A DNA stretch of 64,000 nt from Chitinophaga pinensis (GCA_902167325.1 LR632930.1:1054001-1118000), one strand, 5' to 3'; shown: positions 54,157-64,000, counted from the first letter of the stretch. The notes: generated by a model not told the origin, from the letters alone. Numbers and translations: made by a program.

Positions 54157-54177
54157 TATCTTTGATAGTATACTATC
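54157..54177 (+). promoter_or_regulatory. -7 box (TATCTTTG) joined to a perfect 14-bp palindrome
   Basis: A perfect TAnnTTTG box at 54157-54164. Its last base begins GATAGTATACTATC (54164-54177), a perfect palindrome lying where transcription should start, as an operator would. The -33 half is weak. Confidence 0.5.
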
Positions 54178-54242
54178 CTATTTAATTGTTCGAGGTGCTG
54201 AAGCATCTTTATTGAGAAAACCGTATCAACGTTAACCGTAAT

Positions 54243-54875
54243 ATGATAACTATAGGTATCATTGAAGACAACCATTTTCAACTCAATAACTATAAAGAGT
54301 TTTTGGAAGATTTTCAGGAGTGTAAGGTTGTTTTCGCCTGCCGATCCATGGAGGAGTTCCGGGCATTGCCTTATAAGGATCCGGATGTGAAGGCCATTCT
54401 GCTGGATATTTCATTGCCGGGAGATTCCGGTATTCAGGGTATGGAGGAGTTAAAGCAGCATTATCCGGATGCCAAGATCATCGTCCTTTCCGGCCATGAC
54501 GGCCAGCAATACGTGATTGAGTCCATCATGCACGGCGCCAGTGGCTATATTATTAAAACCAGCCGCCTCATGGAAATCTATCACTCCATCCTCGATGCAG
54601 TTACCCAGGGAGGCACGCTTTCACCGAAAGCTGCCCACATGCTCATTAACCATATTTCCAAAGATCCGCTTGAAAGCATCCGCGACCGGCTCACTAAAAG
54701 AGAGTACGAATTACTGGGCCTGCTGAAGGAAGGACATTCCTATAAAGTAATGGCCGAGCGGCTGTTTGTAACGGTGCATACCGTGAACCAGCATCTGAAA
54801 AAAATATATTCCAAGCTCAACGTGGCATCAAAATCAGAACTAATCTCCAAGATTTGGTCGAATAATCTTTTCTAA
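54243..54875 (+). CDS. LuxR/NarL-type response regulator upstream of the capsule genes
   Basis: 210 residues: receiver domain (1-125, acidic IIEDNH, phospho-Asp in AILLDISLPGDSG, Lys in YIIKTS) and C-terminal helix-turn-helix of LuxR type (LTKREYELLGLLKEGHSYK ... VTVHTVNQHLKKIYSKLNV). No kinase gene is adjacent on this strand. It stands at the head of the polysaccharide locus with 156 bp to the next gene, so it is a candidate regulator of that locus. Confidence 0.92.
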   Translation: MITIGIIEDNHFQLNNYKEFLEDFQECKVVFACRSMEEFRALPYKDPDVKAILLDISLPGDSGIQGMEELKQHYPDAKIIVLSGHDGQQYVIESIMHGASGYIIKTSRLMEIYHSILDAVTQGGTLSPKAAHMLINHISKDPLESIRDRLTKREYELLGLLKEGHSYKVMAERLFVTVHTVNQHLKKIYSKLNVASKSELISKIWSNNLF

Positions 54876-55031
54876 AATATCTGTGCGCAAAGCCGGTTAC
54901 TCTTTCTAGTAGTACCTTTTCAGTTGATCTCCGGTTTTATACTCTATCCAGTAATATTTATGGCGCGTGGTATGCAGTAATATTGTAACTGTGCATAAGC
55001 AGTGAACAAATACCATATCAACGTGCTTATT

Positions 55032-55829
55032 ATGACCCGAAAGAAGAACCGGAATGCTTTATTGAAAACCTTGCTGGTAGCAGTTTGCGGATTGTTTGCA
55101 TCCTGCGTCAGTACGAAGAACGCTACCTACTTCAATAATGTAAACGATACGGCCGTGCAACGCATCGCCGGAAATTTTGAACCGGCGATACAGCAGAACG
55201 ATATTCTGCAGATCACCGTTACCAGCCTCAACCCGCAGGAAGCATTACTGTATAATGTACCCAATGCGGCCAACAGCGGAGCTACGGCTACAACAGGTGC
55301 AGCACCCGGCTCCGGCTTCCTGGTAGATGCCGCAGGCAATATCCAGTACCCGGTTTTCGGTTCCATTCATGCAGCAGGCCTTACCACTAAAGTGCTGGCA
55401 GATACCATCCGCACACGCTTCGAACAGCGCCAGCTGCTGGTAGACCCCGTGGTGAATGTACGCTTCCTCAACTTCCGTGTAACCATGCTCGGCGAAGTTT
55501 CCAAACCCGCAGTGATCACTGTTACCAGTGAGAAGATCTCTATCATGGAAGCACTCGGCATGGCGGGAGACATCACCGTGTATGGCAAACGCGAAAACGT
55601 GATGCTCATCCGCGACAAAGACGGCACTCGTACCGTGAAGCGCCTTAATCTTAATGATGCAAACATACTCGCATCACCCTACTACTATTTACAACCCAAC
55701 GATATCGTTTACGTGGAACCGACCAAGTCGAAGGTGGCCCAGGCCGACCGTTCGAGGCAGGTACTGCCCGTTATTCTCAGCAGTATCAGTCTCCTCGTCA
55801 TCATCCTCGACAGGCTCGTGATCAAGTAA
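55032..55829 (+). CDS. Polysaccharide export lipoprotein (Wza/BexD family)
   Basis: 265 residues. Lipoprotein signal with lipobox FASC (Cys about residue 25), then a Poly_export domain (QNDILQITVTSLNPQEALLYN) and a SLBB-type domain (VTMLGEVSKPAVITVTSEKISIMEAL). One C-terminal hydrophobic segment (LPVILSSISLLVIIL) ends the protein. It forms the outer-membrane export channel. GTG 55002 is in frame, but ATG 55032 gives the lipoprotein signal. Confidence 0.9.
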   Translation: MTRKKNRNALLKTLLVAVCGLFASCVSTKNATYFNNVNDTAVQRIAGNFEPAIQQNDILQITVTSLNPQEALLYNVPNAANSGATATTGAAPGSGFLVDAAGNIQYPVFGSIHAAGLTTKVLADTIRTRFEQRQLLVDPVVNVRFLNFRVTMLGEVSKPAVITVTSEKISIMEALGMAGDITVYGKRENVMLIRDKDGTRTVKRLNLNDANILASPYYYLQPNDIVYVEPTKSKVAQADRSRQVLPVILSSISLLVIILDRLVIK

Positions 55830-55904
55830 GCGATCCGTTTCCGGATATCCATTGAAGACCCGTAGCGAAAGACCATAGTGATAACCATATTGAATTGAAA
55901 AACC

Positions 55905-58250
55905 ATGAAGCAGCAGACAAGTGCCCATAAACGCGTGGAGCCGCAAGAGTCGGCAGACCTGCTGGCCATGATCAGGTTTCGTTACCTGAGCTACTGGCCA
56001 CTGTTTGTGCTGGCTGCCCTTATAGCCGCGGGCGGAGCATGGGCCTACCTGCGCTATGCCACACCGGTATATAAAGTATCCGCCTCCCTCCTCGTAAAGG
56101 ACGAAGCCAAAGACCTCGGGGAATCCAACATCCTTAGCTCAATGGATCTGTTCGGCACTAAAAAGAATATCGAAAACGAAATCCAGATACTGACCTCACG
56201 CACCCTTATCCGCGACGTGATACGTAAGCTGGACCTTTACGGAGAACTCTTTTCCAAAGGGCGCCTCCGCAACGTGGCCGTTTACGGTGAAACTGCCCCC
56301 GCCACCATCCACTTTGTTGAACCATGGGCCATTAAAGACGGCGCATCCGAATTCGTAAGTGTAGGGTACGACGAAAAGAAGCAGCAGGTATTGCTGAATA
56401 ACAAGCCATACCCTGTGAACGATACTGCGCACACCCCCTGGGGCCGGATGGTGATCCGCCTGAGAGACGGCTCGCAACCCATTGCTGTAGGCCAGTACTT
56501 CCTGAAAGTGACCGGCGAGCGGAGCCTTACACAGCAGATACTGAACAGAATGAAGATTATGCCGGTTTCCAAGATGGCCACCGTTATCAATCTGGAATAT
56601 ATGGATGTGCTCCCCGCCCGCGGTGAGGCCATTGTTAATGATCTGATCCGTGTTTATAATGAAGCAGCGGTAAAAGACAAAAACCGGATGGCGGCAAGCA
56701 CCATGTCGTTCGTGGAAGAAAGGCTCCGCATCGTGACCAACGAGCTGGGCGAAGTGGAAAAGGAAGTGGCACGTTTTAAAACCACTGAAGGGATCGTTGA
56801 TATCAGCGAGCAAAGCAAAATGTTCCTGGGCAGCGTGCAGGAAAACGATTCCAAGATCAACGAAGCCAATATGCAGCTTTCGGTGCTCGAATCCATCGAA
56901 AAGTATGTTGCCGGGAAAACGGAAGGTGTGAATATGGTACCCGCTACCCTTGGCCTTAGTGATCCAGTTCTGCTGGAGCTGGTTAATAAGTTATATGAAA
57001 CGGAACTGGAGAAAGAGCGGCTGAAGAAAACAACAGGGGCAAACAGTCCATCACTGACTGCGCTCAACCGGCAGGCAGAGATGCTGAAGCCCGGTATCCT
57101 TGAAAACATCCAGAGCCAGCGCTCAAACCTCGAAGCAGGTAAAGCAAAGCTGCTAACCGCCAACGATCGTTTCATGGGGATGCTGCGCAGTGTGCCCGGC
57201 AAGGAAAGGGCATTACTGGAAGTGAGCCGCCAGCAGGCAATCAAGAATAATATTTACACTTTCTTATTACAAAAGCGGGAGGAAACCGCGCTCGCATATG
57301 CCGCGGCTATTTCTGACAGCAGGATCGTGGATGGGGCAGAAACGGCTGGTGTGCCCGTGAGCCCCCGTAAAATGATGATCTATGCCATAGCCGTACTCGG
57401 TGGCATTGTGGTAGTAGCGGTATGGATCACGCTGAAAGATATGCTGAAGAAAGAGATCACTTCGAGGCTGGAAATAGAAAAGGAAACTTCGGCCCCCATT
57501 GTGGCAGAACTGCTGCACGACGACAGCAAGGACCCGCTCGTAATTGCCGACGGCAGGAGAAGCCTTGTGGCCGAGCAGTTCCGTAATCTCCGCACATCAC
57601 TTTCTTACATCGGCCTCAATGGCGATAATAAAACACTGCTGGTAACTTCCTCCATTTCCGGGGAAGGCAAAAGCTTCGTGTCACTGAACCTGGCATCCAG
57701 CCTCTCCCTGTTGCGGAAGAAGGTAGTGCTGATGGAATTTGACCTGCGTAAGCCCATGCTGAGCAATATGCTGGGCATTACCCGCGAACCCGGGATTTCC
57801 AATTACCTGGTAGGCAAGGCGCAGATGAGTGACCTGATACGCCCGGTTCCCGGAAACGACAATCTGTTCCTCATCCCTGCCGGGGTTATTCCGCCTAACC
57901 CTACGGAGCTGATCCTGAATGGCCGGCTGGAAGAGCTGATCCAGGAACTGCGGGGGATGTTCGATTACATCATCATTGACTCTGCCCCGGTGGGCCTTGT
58001 AACCGACGCCCGCCTGCTGGCACCGCTTTCTGATGCCTGCCTGTACGTGATGCGCCATCAGGTTACACCACGGCAGTATCTCAAACAGATCGATGAATTG
58101 TACCGTACGGGAGAAATGGGACGCCTCAGCCTTGTTTACAATGGCGTGAAGCCGCGTGGCGTAGCCAACCACAGCTATGGCTATGGGTATGGTTATATGG
58201 AAGACCAGAAAAACGGTACTGGAAAGAAACTAAAAAACATGTTCAAATAA
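55905..58250 (+). CDS. Wzc-like polysaccharide chain-length/tyrosine autokinase
   Basis: 781 residues. Wzz-type domain with membrane helices at about 32-50 and 485-505 and long coiled coils between (about 255-460); kinase domain from about 545 with Walker A in SISGEGKSFVSLN, Walker A' in LMEFDLRKPML and Walker B in IIIDSAPVG. The C-terminus has the Tyr cluster HSYGYGYGYMEDQ that is autophosphorylated. It acts with the Wza-like protein encoded 75 bases upstream. Confidence 0.94.
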   Translation: MKQQTSAHKRVEPQESADLLAMIRFRYLSYWPLFVLAALIAAGGAWAYLRYATPVYKVSASLLVKDEAKDLGESNILSSMDLFGTKKNIENEIQILTSRTLIRDVIRKLDLYGELFSKGRLRNVAVYGETAPATIHFVEPWAIKDGASEFVSVGYDEKKQQVLLNNKPYPVNDTAHTPWGRMVIRLRDGSQPIAVGQYFLKVTGERSLTQQILNRMKIMPVSKMATVINLEYMDVLPARGEAIVNDLIRVYNEAAVKDKNRMAASTMSFVEERLRIVTNELGEVEKEVARFKTTEGIVDISEQSKMFLGSVQENDSKINEANMQLSVLESIEKYVAGKTEGVNMVPATLGLSDPVLLELVNKLYETELEKERLKKTTGANSPSLTALNRQAEMLKPGILENIQSQRSNLEAGKAKLLTANDRFMGMLRSVPGKERALLEVSRQQAIKNNIYTFLLQKREETALAYAAAISDSRIVDGAETAGVPVSPRKMMIYAIAVLGGIVVVAVWITLKDMLKKEITSRLEIEKETSAPIVAELLHDDSKDPLVIADGRRSLVAEQFRNLRTSLSYIGLNGDNKTLLVTSSISGEGKSFVSLNLASSLSLLRKKVVLMEFDLRKPMLSNMLGITREPGISNYLVGKAQMSDLIRPVPGNDNLFLIPAGVIPPNPTELILNGRLEELIQELRGMFDYIIIDSAPVGLVTDARLLAPLSDACLYVMRHQVTPRQYLKQIDELYRTGEMGRLSLVYNGVKPRGVANHSYGYGYGYMEDQKNGTGKKLKNMFK

Positions 58251-58313
58251 ATACGGCAACTGCCGATTCTGCGATAGCCTTTATTGAAAACCCGGCTCAT
58301 CATCATGTGAATG

Positions 58314-58337
58314 AGGAGCGAAGCTTTTGCTTCTCCT
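58314..58337 (+). other. Hairpin in the leader of the UpxY-like gene
   Basis: AGGA (bulge GC) GAAGC, loop TTTT, GCTTC TCCT: 9 paired bases with a 2-base bulge in the 149-bp gap between the Wzc-like and UpxY-like genes. It could be a weak terminator or a pause site. Confidence 0.35.
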
Positions 58338-58399
58338 GCCTTTATAACTTCCACACTATGAAAACCGATTGCGATTCGTTCACCGTAAAAAGCTAGACT

Positions 58400-58921
58400 A
58401 TGAAACAGGAATTGCATGCCTGGTATGCTGTATATACCAAGGCTAAAATGGAAAGAAAGGTAGCTGATCTGTTAACCCGGAAGCGCCTTGAAAGTTACTG
58501 CCCTATGAATGTTGTTGAAAAACAATGGAACGACCGGCGGAAGTACACCGAAGAACCGCTGTTTTCTTCTTATGTGTTCGTCCGCATTCCTGAAAACATG
58601 ATGGGTCTCGTCCGTGAAACGGAAGGTATCGTCAACTTCGTGTACTGGCTGGGCAAGCCCGCTGTTATTCACGATGCGGATATCGATTTGATCCGCCGCT
58701 TTCTCCGTGAGCACCGTACTGCGGGGCTGGAGAAGATCCCCGTGCGCCAGGTTCATGCGGAAGGCGCTCCCGGCACCCAGCTCCTGTATTACAGGGGCAA
58801 ATCTCAGGAGGCGAACCGCAATAAAGTAAGAGCCGTGCTTTCCAGCCTGGGATACGCACTGGTAGCTGCTGCGCCTACTCATGACCTTAACGTTCTCAAA
58901 GCCGATTACCGCTATGCATAA
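58400..58921 (+). CDS. NusG-like antitermination factor (UpxY family)
   Basis: 173 residues. NGN domain: WYAVYTKAKMERKVADLLTRK and EEPLFSSYVFVRIPE; a KOW-like part follows. UpxY/RfaH-type proteins keep RNA polymerase going through long polysaccharide operons and are usually encoded inside the operon they serve. It overlaps the next gene by 8 bases. Confidence 0.9.
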   Translation: MKQELHAWYAVYTKAKMERKVADLLTRKRLESYCPMNVVEKQWNDRRKYTEEPLFSSYVFVRIPENMMGLVRETEGIVNFVYWLGKPAVIHDADIDLIRRFLREHRTAGLEKIPVRQVHAEGAPGTQLLYYRGKSQEANRNKVRAVLSSLGYALVAAAPTHDLNVLKADYRYA

Positions 58922-59954
58922 TTCCGAAAATAACCGCATGCAGCATGTGATATTGTGCGGTGGATCCGGCACCAGGCTCTGGCCATTGTCGAACCGCCAA
59001 ACCCCCAAACAGCTGCTTCCCATATTCGAAGGGAAAAGTCTCCTGCAGTTGACGTATCTCCGCAACCGCCCTGCCTGTAAAGGCGTACTGGCTATTGCGG
59101 GCGCCGCACAGGCAGATCTGATCGCGAGCCAGCTCGTTGATGAAGGGGCGGCACTCCGGTGCATCTCAGAACCGGTAGGGCGCAATACCGCCGCCGCTAT
59201 CGCTATTGCCGCGTTCGTTTCCGCACCGGACGATATTCTGCTCATCACACCTTCCGATCACCTCATTGGTACGCCGGACCGTTACGAAGCAGCGATCGCA
59301 GCAGCACAACAGCTGGCGGAAGAAGGATACATCGTCACTTTCGGATTGAAACCCACATACCCGGAAACCGGATTCGGATACATCCATCACCATGGTAATG
59401 AAGTGCTGCGATTCGTGGAAAAGCCCGATGCTGCAACGGCAATTTTTATGCTCGGCAACGGTGATTACTTATGGAATAGCGGGATCTTCTGCGCGAAAGC
59501 ATCCGTGATGCTCGATGAACTCCTCCTGCATTCACCTGCCATCTACCACGCCGCTTCCCGCGCTGCCGGTGAGCTTGTCCGCACAGGGGCTATCTCCCGC
59601 GAAGCGATGACGGCCATACCCTCAGACAGTATAGACTACGCTGTCATGGAAAAAACCAGCCGCGTGAAAGTAGTGCCCAGCGATATGGAATGGAGCGATG
59701 TAGGCAGCTACGAAGCCCTCACGCAGGCCCTCACCGAACAATTCAGGTACTCCAACGATCAGGCGGTGTATATCGACAGTAACCCGCAAAACAGCACCGT
59801 AATAGGTACCGGTAAGCTGGTAGCACTCGTGGGGGTGGATAATATGGTGGTGGTGGATACGCCGGGCGCCCTGCTCATCATGCAAAAAGGGAAAGGCCAG
59901 GTTATTAAACAATTGCATAACTGGGTGGCAGAAAACCGTCCGGAACTGCTGTAA
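58914..59954 (+). CDS. Mannose-1-phosphate guanylyltransferase
   Basis: 346 residues. Nucleotidyltransferase signature ILCGGSGTRLWPLSN, GRNTAAAIAIAA, FVEKPDAATA and DYAVMEKTS. It makes GDP-mannose from mannose-1-phosphate and GTP, the precursor for Gmd and Fcl. Single domain, without the C-terminal isomerase part of long ManC proteins. Start at ATG 58914; ATG 58938 is another choice. Confidence 0.93.
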   Translation: MHNSENNRMQHVILCGGSGTRLWPLSNRQTPKQLLPIFEGKSLLQLTYLRNRPACKGVLAIAGAAQADLIASQLVDEGAALRCISEPVGRNTAAAIAIAAFVSAPDDILLITPSDHLIGTPDRYEAAIAAAQQLAEEGYIVTFGLKPTYPETGFGYIHHHGNEVLRFVEKPDAATAIFMLGNGDYLWNSGIFCAKASVMLDELLLHSPAIYHAASRAAGELVRTGAISREAMTAIPSDSIDYAVMEKTSRVKVVPSDMEWSDVGSYEALTQALTEQFRYSNDQAVYIDSNPQNSTVIGTGKLVALVGVDNMVVVDTPGALLIMQKGKGQVIKQLHNWVAENRPELL

Positions 59955-59966
59955 CTGAAATCGTTC

Positions 59967-60920
59967 ATGGAAAAGACATCTAAAATATACATCGCCGGGC
60001 ATCGTGGAATGGTGGGCGGTGCCATCAAAAGGAAACTGGAGAAAGACGGTTTCCGGAATATCATTACCCGCACATCTGGTGAGCTGGATCTGCGCCGGCA
60101 GGATCAGGTACAGGCATTCTTCGAAGATGAAAAGCCTGACTATGTATTCCTCGCCGCTGCTAAAGTTGGCGGCATACATGCCAATAACACTTACCGTGCG
60201 GAATTCCTGTACGACAATCTGATGATTGCCGCCAACATCATTCATGCGGCATATGAGCAACAGGCACAAAAGCTCATGTTCCTGGGAAGCTCCTGCATTT
60301 ATCCGCGCCTGGCACCGCAGCCCATCACGGAAGATAGTTTGCTGACCGGTCCGCTGGAAGCCACCAACGAACCGTATGCTATTGCTAAAATCACGGGCAT
60401 CAAGCTGTGTGAGGCTTACCGTGATCAATATGGCTGCAATTTCATCAGCGTGATGCCGACCAATCTGTACGGCATTGGTGATAATTACCACCCGGAGAAC
60501 TCGCACGTACTCCCCGCACTGATAAGGAGGTTTCATGAAGCGAAACAGGCTGGGAAATCTGCCGTAACCGTATGGGGCAGCGGTACACCCAAACGTGAGT
60601 TCCTGTATGCCGATGATCTGGCGGAAGCCTGCGTTTTCCTCATGGAAAATTACAATGGCCGCGAGTTGGTGAACATAGGAGCCGGGGAAGATCTCAGCAT
60701 CCGCGAACTCGCAGAAACCGTGCGCGATGTGGTGTGCTATGAAGGTGATATTGTTTTCGATACCACCAAACCCGATGGTACGCCCCGAAAGCTGATGGAT
60801 GTGTCTAAACTGCACACCCTTGGCTGGAAGCACCGCACAGATCTCCGGCAGGGTATTGCCCAGGCATACGGCGATTTCCTGCGGAAACAATATCAGCATA
60901 TGAATGCCATGCATCAATAA
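59967..60920 (+). CDS. fcl: GDP-L-fucose synthase
   Basis: 317 residues, extended SDR. Rossmann start [32 protein letters not shown], Ser in GSSCIYP and Y-x-x-x-K in [10 protein letters not shown]. It converts GDP-4-keto-6-deoxymannose to GDP-L-fucose with NADPH, using the product of gmd at 62263. Confidence 0.95.
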   Translation: MEKTSKIYIAGHRGMVGGAIKRKLEKDGFRNIITRTSGELDLRRQDQVQAFFEDEKPDYVFLAAAKVGGIHANNTYRAEFLYDNLMIAANIIHAAYEQQAQKLMFLGSSCIYPRLAPQPITEDSLLTGPLEATNEPYAIAKITGIKLCEAYRDQYGCNFISVMPTNLYGIGDNYHPENSHVLPALIRRFHEAKQAGKSAVTVWGSGTPKREFLYADDLAEACVFLMENYNGRELVNIGAGEDLSIRELAETVRDVVCYEGDIVFDTTKPDGTPRKLMDVSKLHTLGWKHRTDLRQGIAQAYGDFLRKQYQHMNAMHQ

Positions 60921-60931
60921 AAATGTAAGAC

Positions 60932-62266
60932 ATGAAAGTAGTTGTAGTAGGAACAGGATATGTGGGGCTGGTTACAGGCGCATGTTTGGCCGAAGTAGGT
61001 ACAGACGTGGTGTGTGTAGACGTAGATGCAGCCAAAATAGCACGGCTGGAAGAAGGCATATTGCCTATTTATGAGCCGGGCCTTGAAGAAATTGTGACCC
61101 GTAATTACCGTAATGGCCGCCTTAAATTCAGCACCAGCCTTGAATTTAGCATCCCCGGCGCGGCAGTGGCATTCATTGCCGTGGGCACCCCTCCGGGGGA
61201 AGACGGATCGGCAGATCTGCGATATGTTATTCAGGTAGCGAAGGAAATTGGAACATACATGACGGAACCCCTCGTGATCGTCACGAAGAGCACCGTACCG
61301 GTGGGTACCGCTGTGAAAGTGAACCGCGCCGTCAAAGAAGCGCTGCAGCATAGAGGTACACAAATCGATTATGACGTGGCGTCCAATCCTGAGTTCCTGA
61401 AAGAAGGGGCGGCTGTAGCCGATTTCATGAAGCCCGATCGCATTGTGGTTGGCGTTAACAACGAACGCGCCGCTAAAACGCTCGAGAACCTCTACTCCCC
61501 GTTTCTCCTGAATGGCCACCCGATCCTTTTTATGGACGTGGCTTCCGCGGAAATGACCAAGTATGCCGCCAACGCCATGCTGGCCACTAAAATATCGTTC
61601 ATGAACGATATCGCCGGACTATGCGAGCTGGTAGGTGCTGATGTGAACAAGGTCCGCAAGGGAATCGGCAGCGATCCCCGTATTGGCAACCGGTTCATAT
61701 ATCCCGGTATTGGCTATGGCGGATCATGCTTCCCTAAAGATGTGAAAGCCCTCATCAGGACGGGCCTTGAACACGACCGGCGCCTCCGCATCCTGGAAGC
61801 CGTTGAAGCTGTTAACCAGGACCAGAAGCAGGTTATGTTCGATAAAATATACCGTCACTTCGACGGACAGCTAAAAAACAAAACAATCGCCCTCTGGGGG
61901 CTCTCCTTCAAACCAAACACGGACGACATGCGTGAAGCCCCGTCGCTGGTGCTTGTTGCCTCCCTCCTGGACGCCGGCGCCAGCGTACGGGTATTTGACC
62001 CCGTGGCCATGCACGAAGCACAGAAATCACTTGGCAGTGCCGTGGAATGGTGTTCCGATCTGTACCACGCCGCCGAAGGCGCAGATGCTGTAGCGCTGGT
62101 AACGGAATGGAACGAATTCCGCCTGCCCGACTGGAAACGGATCGGAGCACGCGTTATGTTCGACGGACGAAACATTTACGACGATGTGCTGCTGCATAAA
62201 AACGGCATCACCTATTACGGCATCGGAACCATTCAACCCTCCATCCAAAAAATGATAACCATATGA
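60932..62266 (+). CDS. ugd: UDP-glucose 6-dehydrogenase
   Basis: 444 residues. NAD-binding start [20 protein letters not shown], catalytic Cys in [13 protein letters not shown] and C-terminal [14 protein letters not shown]. It oxidises UDP-glucose to UDP-glucuronate for the polymer. Stop overlaps the gmd start by 4 bases. Confidence 0.95.
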   Translation: MKVVVVGTGYVGLVTGACLAEVGTDVVCVDVDAAKIARLEEGILPIYEPGLEEIVTRNYRNGRLKFSTSLEFSIPGAAVAFIAVGTPPGEDGSADLRYVIQVAKEIGTYMTEPLVIVTKSTVPVGTAVKVNRAVKEALQHRGTQIDYDVASNPEFLKEGAAVADFMKPDRIVVGVNNERAAKTLENLYSPFLLNGHPILFMDVASAEMTKYAANAMLATKISFMNDIAGLCELVGADVNKVRKGIGSDPRIGNRFIYPGIGYGGSCFPKDVKALIRTGLEHDRRLRILEAVEAVNQDQKQVMFDKIYRHFDGQLKNKTIALWGLSFKPNTDDMREAPSLVLVASLLDAGASVRVFDPVAMHEAQKSLGSAVEWCSDLYHAAEGADAVALVTEWNEFRLPDWKRIGARVMFDGRNIYDDVLLHKNGITYYGIGTIQPSIQKMITI

Positions 62267-63360
62267 AAGTCGCATTGATTACCGGCGTTAATGGCCAGGA
62301 CGGCGCATACCTCGCCGAACTTTTACTTGAGAAAGGATACATGGTGCACGGCATCAAACGCCGCGCATCGCTGATCAATACTGAAAGGATCGATCACCTG
62401 TATCAGGACCCTCATGAGAAGAATGTACGCTTCAAGCTGCATTACGGGGATATGACGGATTCAACCAACCTGATCCGTATTATCCAGGAAACGCAGCCCG
62501 ACGAAATTTATAACCTCGCGGCCATGAGCCACGTTCGCGTTAGTTTCGACACACCGGAGTACACTGCCAATGCAGATGGCATCGGTACCCTCCGCATCCT
62601 GGAAGCCCTTCGCATCCTGAAGCTGGAGCAGAAAACTCGCGTATACCAGGCTTCCACCTCCGAGCTGTATGGCCTGGTGCAGGAAGTGCCCCAGCGCGAA
62701 ACCACTCCGTTTTACCCGCGCTCACCTTATGCAGTGGCCAAAATGTACGCTTACTGGATCACGGTAAACTACCGTGAAGCCTACGGGATGTTTGCCTGCA
62801 ATGGCATCCTCTTCAACCACGAATCGCCCCTCCGTGGCGAAACCTTTGTGACGAGGAAGATCACCCGTGCCGTATCGGCCATCGTACTGGGGCTGCAGGA
62901 TAAATTATATCTCGGTAACCTCGATGCCAAGCGCGACTGGGGCCATGCCAAAGATTATGTGGATGCCATGTGGCGCATTCTCCAGCAGGATACTCCGGAA
63001 GATTTCGTGATAGCCACCGGCATTACCACCACCGTAAGGGATTTTGTGCGTATGGCCTTCGAGGAAGTGGGTGTGGAGCTGGCCTTTATCGGTACCGGCG
63101 TAAATGAAACCGCCGTAGTTACCGCCTGCCGGAATAAAGAATTTGTACTGCCGGTAGGTAAAGAAGTGGTAGCTGTGGATCCGAAGTATTTCCGGCCTAC
63201 TGAAGTGGAACTCCTCATCGGCGACCCAACCAAAGCCAAAACGCAACTGGGATGGGAGCCGGAATACGACCTGCCCGCCCTCGTTAAAGAAATGGTAGCG
63301 GCCGACGTGGAGCTTTTCCGTAAGAAAGACGTAGCTCACCTGGAACACCTGATCGGATAA
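62263..63360 (+). CDS. gmd: GDP-mannose 4,6-dehydratase
   Basis: 365 residues. Start [46 protein letters not shown] and Y-x-x-x-K in [27 protein letters not shown] closes the active site. It makes GDP-4-keto-6-deoxy-D-mannose. Together with fcl it gives GDP-L-fucose. Confidence 0.96.
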   Translation: MKVALITGVNGQDGAYLAELLLEKGYMVHGIKRRASLINTERIDHLYQDPHEKNVRFKLHYGDMTDSTNLIRIIQETQPDEIYNLAAMSHVRVSFDTPEYTANADGIGTLRILEALRILKLEQKTRVYQASTSELYGLVQEVPQRETTPFYPRSPYAVAKMYAYWITVNYREAYGMFACNGILFNHESPLRGETFVTRKITRAVSAIVLGLQDKLYLGNLDAKRDWGHAKDYVDAMWRILQQDTPEDFVIATGITTTVRDFVRMAFEEVGVELAFIGTGVNETAVVTACRNKEFVLPVGKEVVAVDPKYFRPTEVELLIGDPTKAKTQLGWEPEYDLPALVKEMVAADVELFRKKDVAHLEHLIG

Positions 63361-63373
63361 AACTAAGTATAGC

Positions 63374-64000
63374 ATGCAGGCAGCGAACAGAGTGGTAATG
63401 AATACGGGTTTGCTGTACGGGAAAATGCTGGTCACCATCTTCATCTCCCTGTACTCTACCCGGCTTGTGCTAAGCGCATTGGGCGCCCGCGACTTTGGGA
63501 TATTTAATCTCATCGCGGGCGTTATTGCCATGTTGTCTTTTCTCAATATGGCCATGACGCTTTCTACCCAGCGGTATATGTCCGTTCATCTGGGAGGCGG
63601 GGATATGGAAAGGCTGAAGAAGATCTTCAACGCCAGCATCCTCCTCCACCTGCTGCTGGGGTTGGGATTGGTAATTGTATTTGAAGTAGCAGGTTATTTC
63701 CTCCTGGGCCATGTGTTGAACATCCCGCCGGAGCGCCTCACTGCCGCAAGGATCATTTACCATTTCATGGTGGTCAGCGCATTTTTTACCATCATTTCCG
63801 TGCCATATGATGCCACTATTAATGCACGGGAGAATATGCTGCTGGTAGCGCTCACCGGTATCGCCGAAGCATTACTGAAGCTGGGTGTGGCCCTTACGCT
63901 GCAAAATGCGGGAACCGACCGGCTGGTGCTGTTTGCAGGACTCACGGCCGCTACTGCAGTAGGGTTGCTTCTTTTCAAACGGATCTACTGTTCCCTGAAA
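63374..64000 (+). CDS. Wzx-like polysaccharide flippase (partial, runs off the edge)
   Basis: 209 codons are open from ATG 63374 to the last base. Start MQAANRVVMNTGLLYGKMLV; then hydrophobic helices (TIFISLYSTRLVLSALGARD, FGIFNLIAGVIAMLSFLNMA, ILLHLLLGLGLVIVFEVAG). The pattern fits the MOP-superfamily O-antigen/capsule repeat-unit flippases. It starts 14 bases after gmd. It should move lipid-linked repeat units over the inner membrane. Confidence 0.85.
   Translation, partial: MQAANRVVMNTGLLYGKMLVTIFISLYSTRLVLSALGARDFGIFNLIAGVIAMLSFLNMAMTLSTQRYMSVHLGGGDMERLKKIFNASILLHLLLGLGLVIVFEVAGYFLLGHVLNIPPERLTAARIIYHFMVVSAFFTIISVPYDATINARENMLLVALTGIAEALLKLGVALTLQNAGTDRLVLFAGLTAATAVGLLLFKRIYCSLK

Noticed and set aside
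54157-54171. Stress-motif reading TGG-N5-TTG around 54151 before the LuxR-type regulator
   Set aside because: TGGACT lacks the fixed A and the site is better explained by a perfect TAnnTTTG box.
59622-60917. Long minus-strand frame (431 codons) opposite fcl
   Set aside because: Shadow frame; fcl is unmistakable on the plus strand.

Overview
The window looks like chromosomal DNA of a free-living Bacteroidota, most likely of the Chitinophagaceae (Chitinophaga-like). The reasons are TAnnTTTG-type -7 promoter boxes, absence of strong Shine-Dalgarno sequences, a Bacteroidota-type kdp operon with a detached KdpD sensor, UpxY-like NusG, Wzi, SusD-free polysaccharide genes, and roughly even base composition. 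No rRNA, tRNA, insertion sequence, prophage or CRISPR array was seen.

Layout. 1-5.0 kb: end of an unidentified gene, a SixA-type phosphatase, a serine beta-lactamase-fold hydrolase, an acyl-CoA thioesterase, a SAM hydroxide adenosyltransferase with a signal peptide, a long gene-free stretch, and an orphan anti-sigma-like protein. 5.0-6.9 kb: a broken marC and an amino acid permease. 7.0-12.1 kb: an asparagine/aspartate/fumarate operon (aspA, exported asparaginase, Dcu transporter, porin). 12.2-28.5 kb: a stress and DNA-repair island with CsbD, DUF2383, DUF5670/lmo0937-like, DUF892, an SDR enzyme, topoisomerase IB, Ku and LigD, interleaved with two-component regulators including an NtrC-type activator. 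28.5-39 kb: a second NtrC-type regulator followed by kdpFABC, a porin, a KdpD sensor module and a separate histidine kinase. 39-47.8 kb: a large hybrid kinase and housekeeping or catabolic genes (an outer-membrane barrel, enoyl-CoA hydratase, S9 peptidase, HflX, Rieske protein). 47.8-54.9 kb: a GH29 fucosidase, SDR, Wzi and more signalling genes. 55-64 kb: a capsule/exopolysaccharide locus (Wza-like, Wzc-like, UpxY-like, GDP-mannose and GDP-fucose synthesis, UDP-glucuronate synthesis, and a Wzx-like flippase that runs off the edge).

The observation I consider most worth following is a shared promoter-like motif, TGG-N-A-(T/A), five bases, then TT-(G/A)-N. It lies 29-57 bases upstream of seven separate transcription units in the stress/repair island (csbD, DUF2383, lmo0937-like, the Pro/Glu/Lys-rich protein plus DUF892, the 23.9 kb hypothetical, ku-ligD, DUF4199). 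A close relative (TGGCAT-N5-TGGC, a good -24/-12 form) stands before the kdp operon. The spacing is that of sigma-54 promoters, and two sigma-54 activators lie in the window. This suggests a sigma-54-like general stress/NHEJ regulon, but it rests on reading by eye and needs a genome-wide scan.
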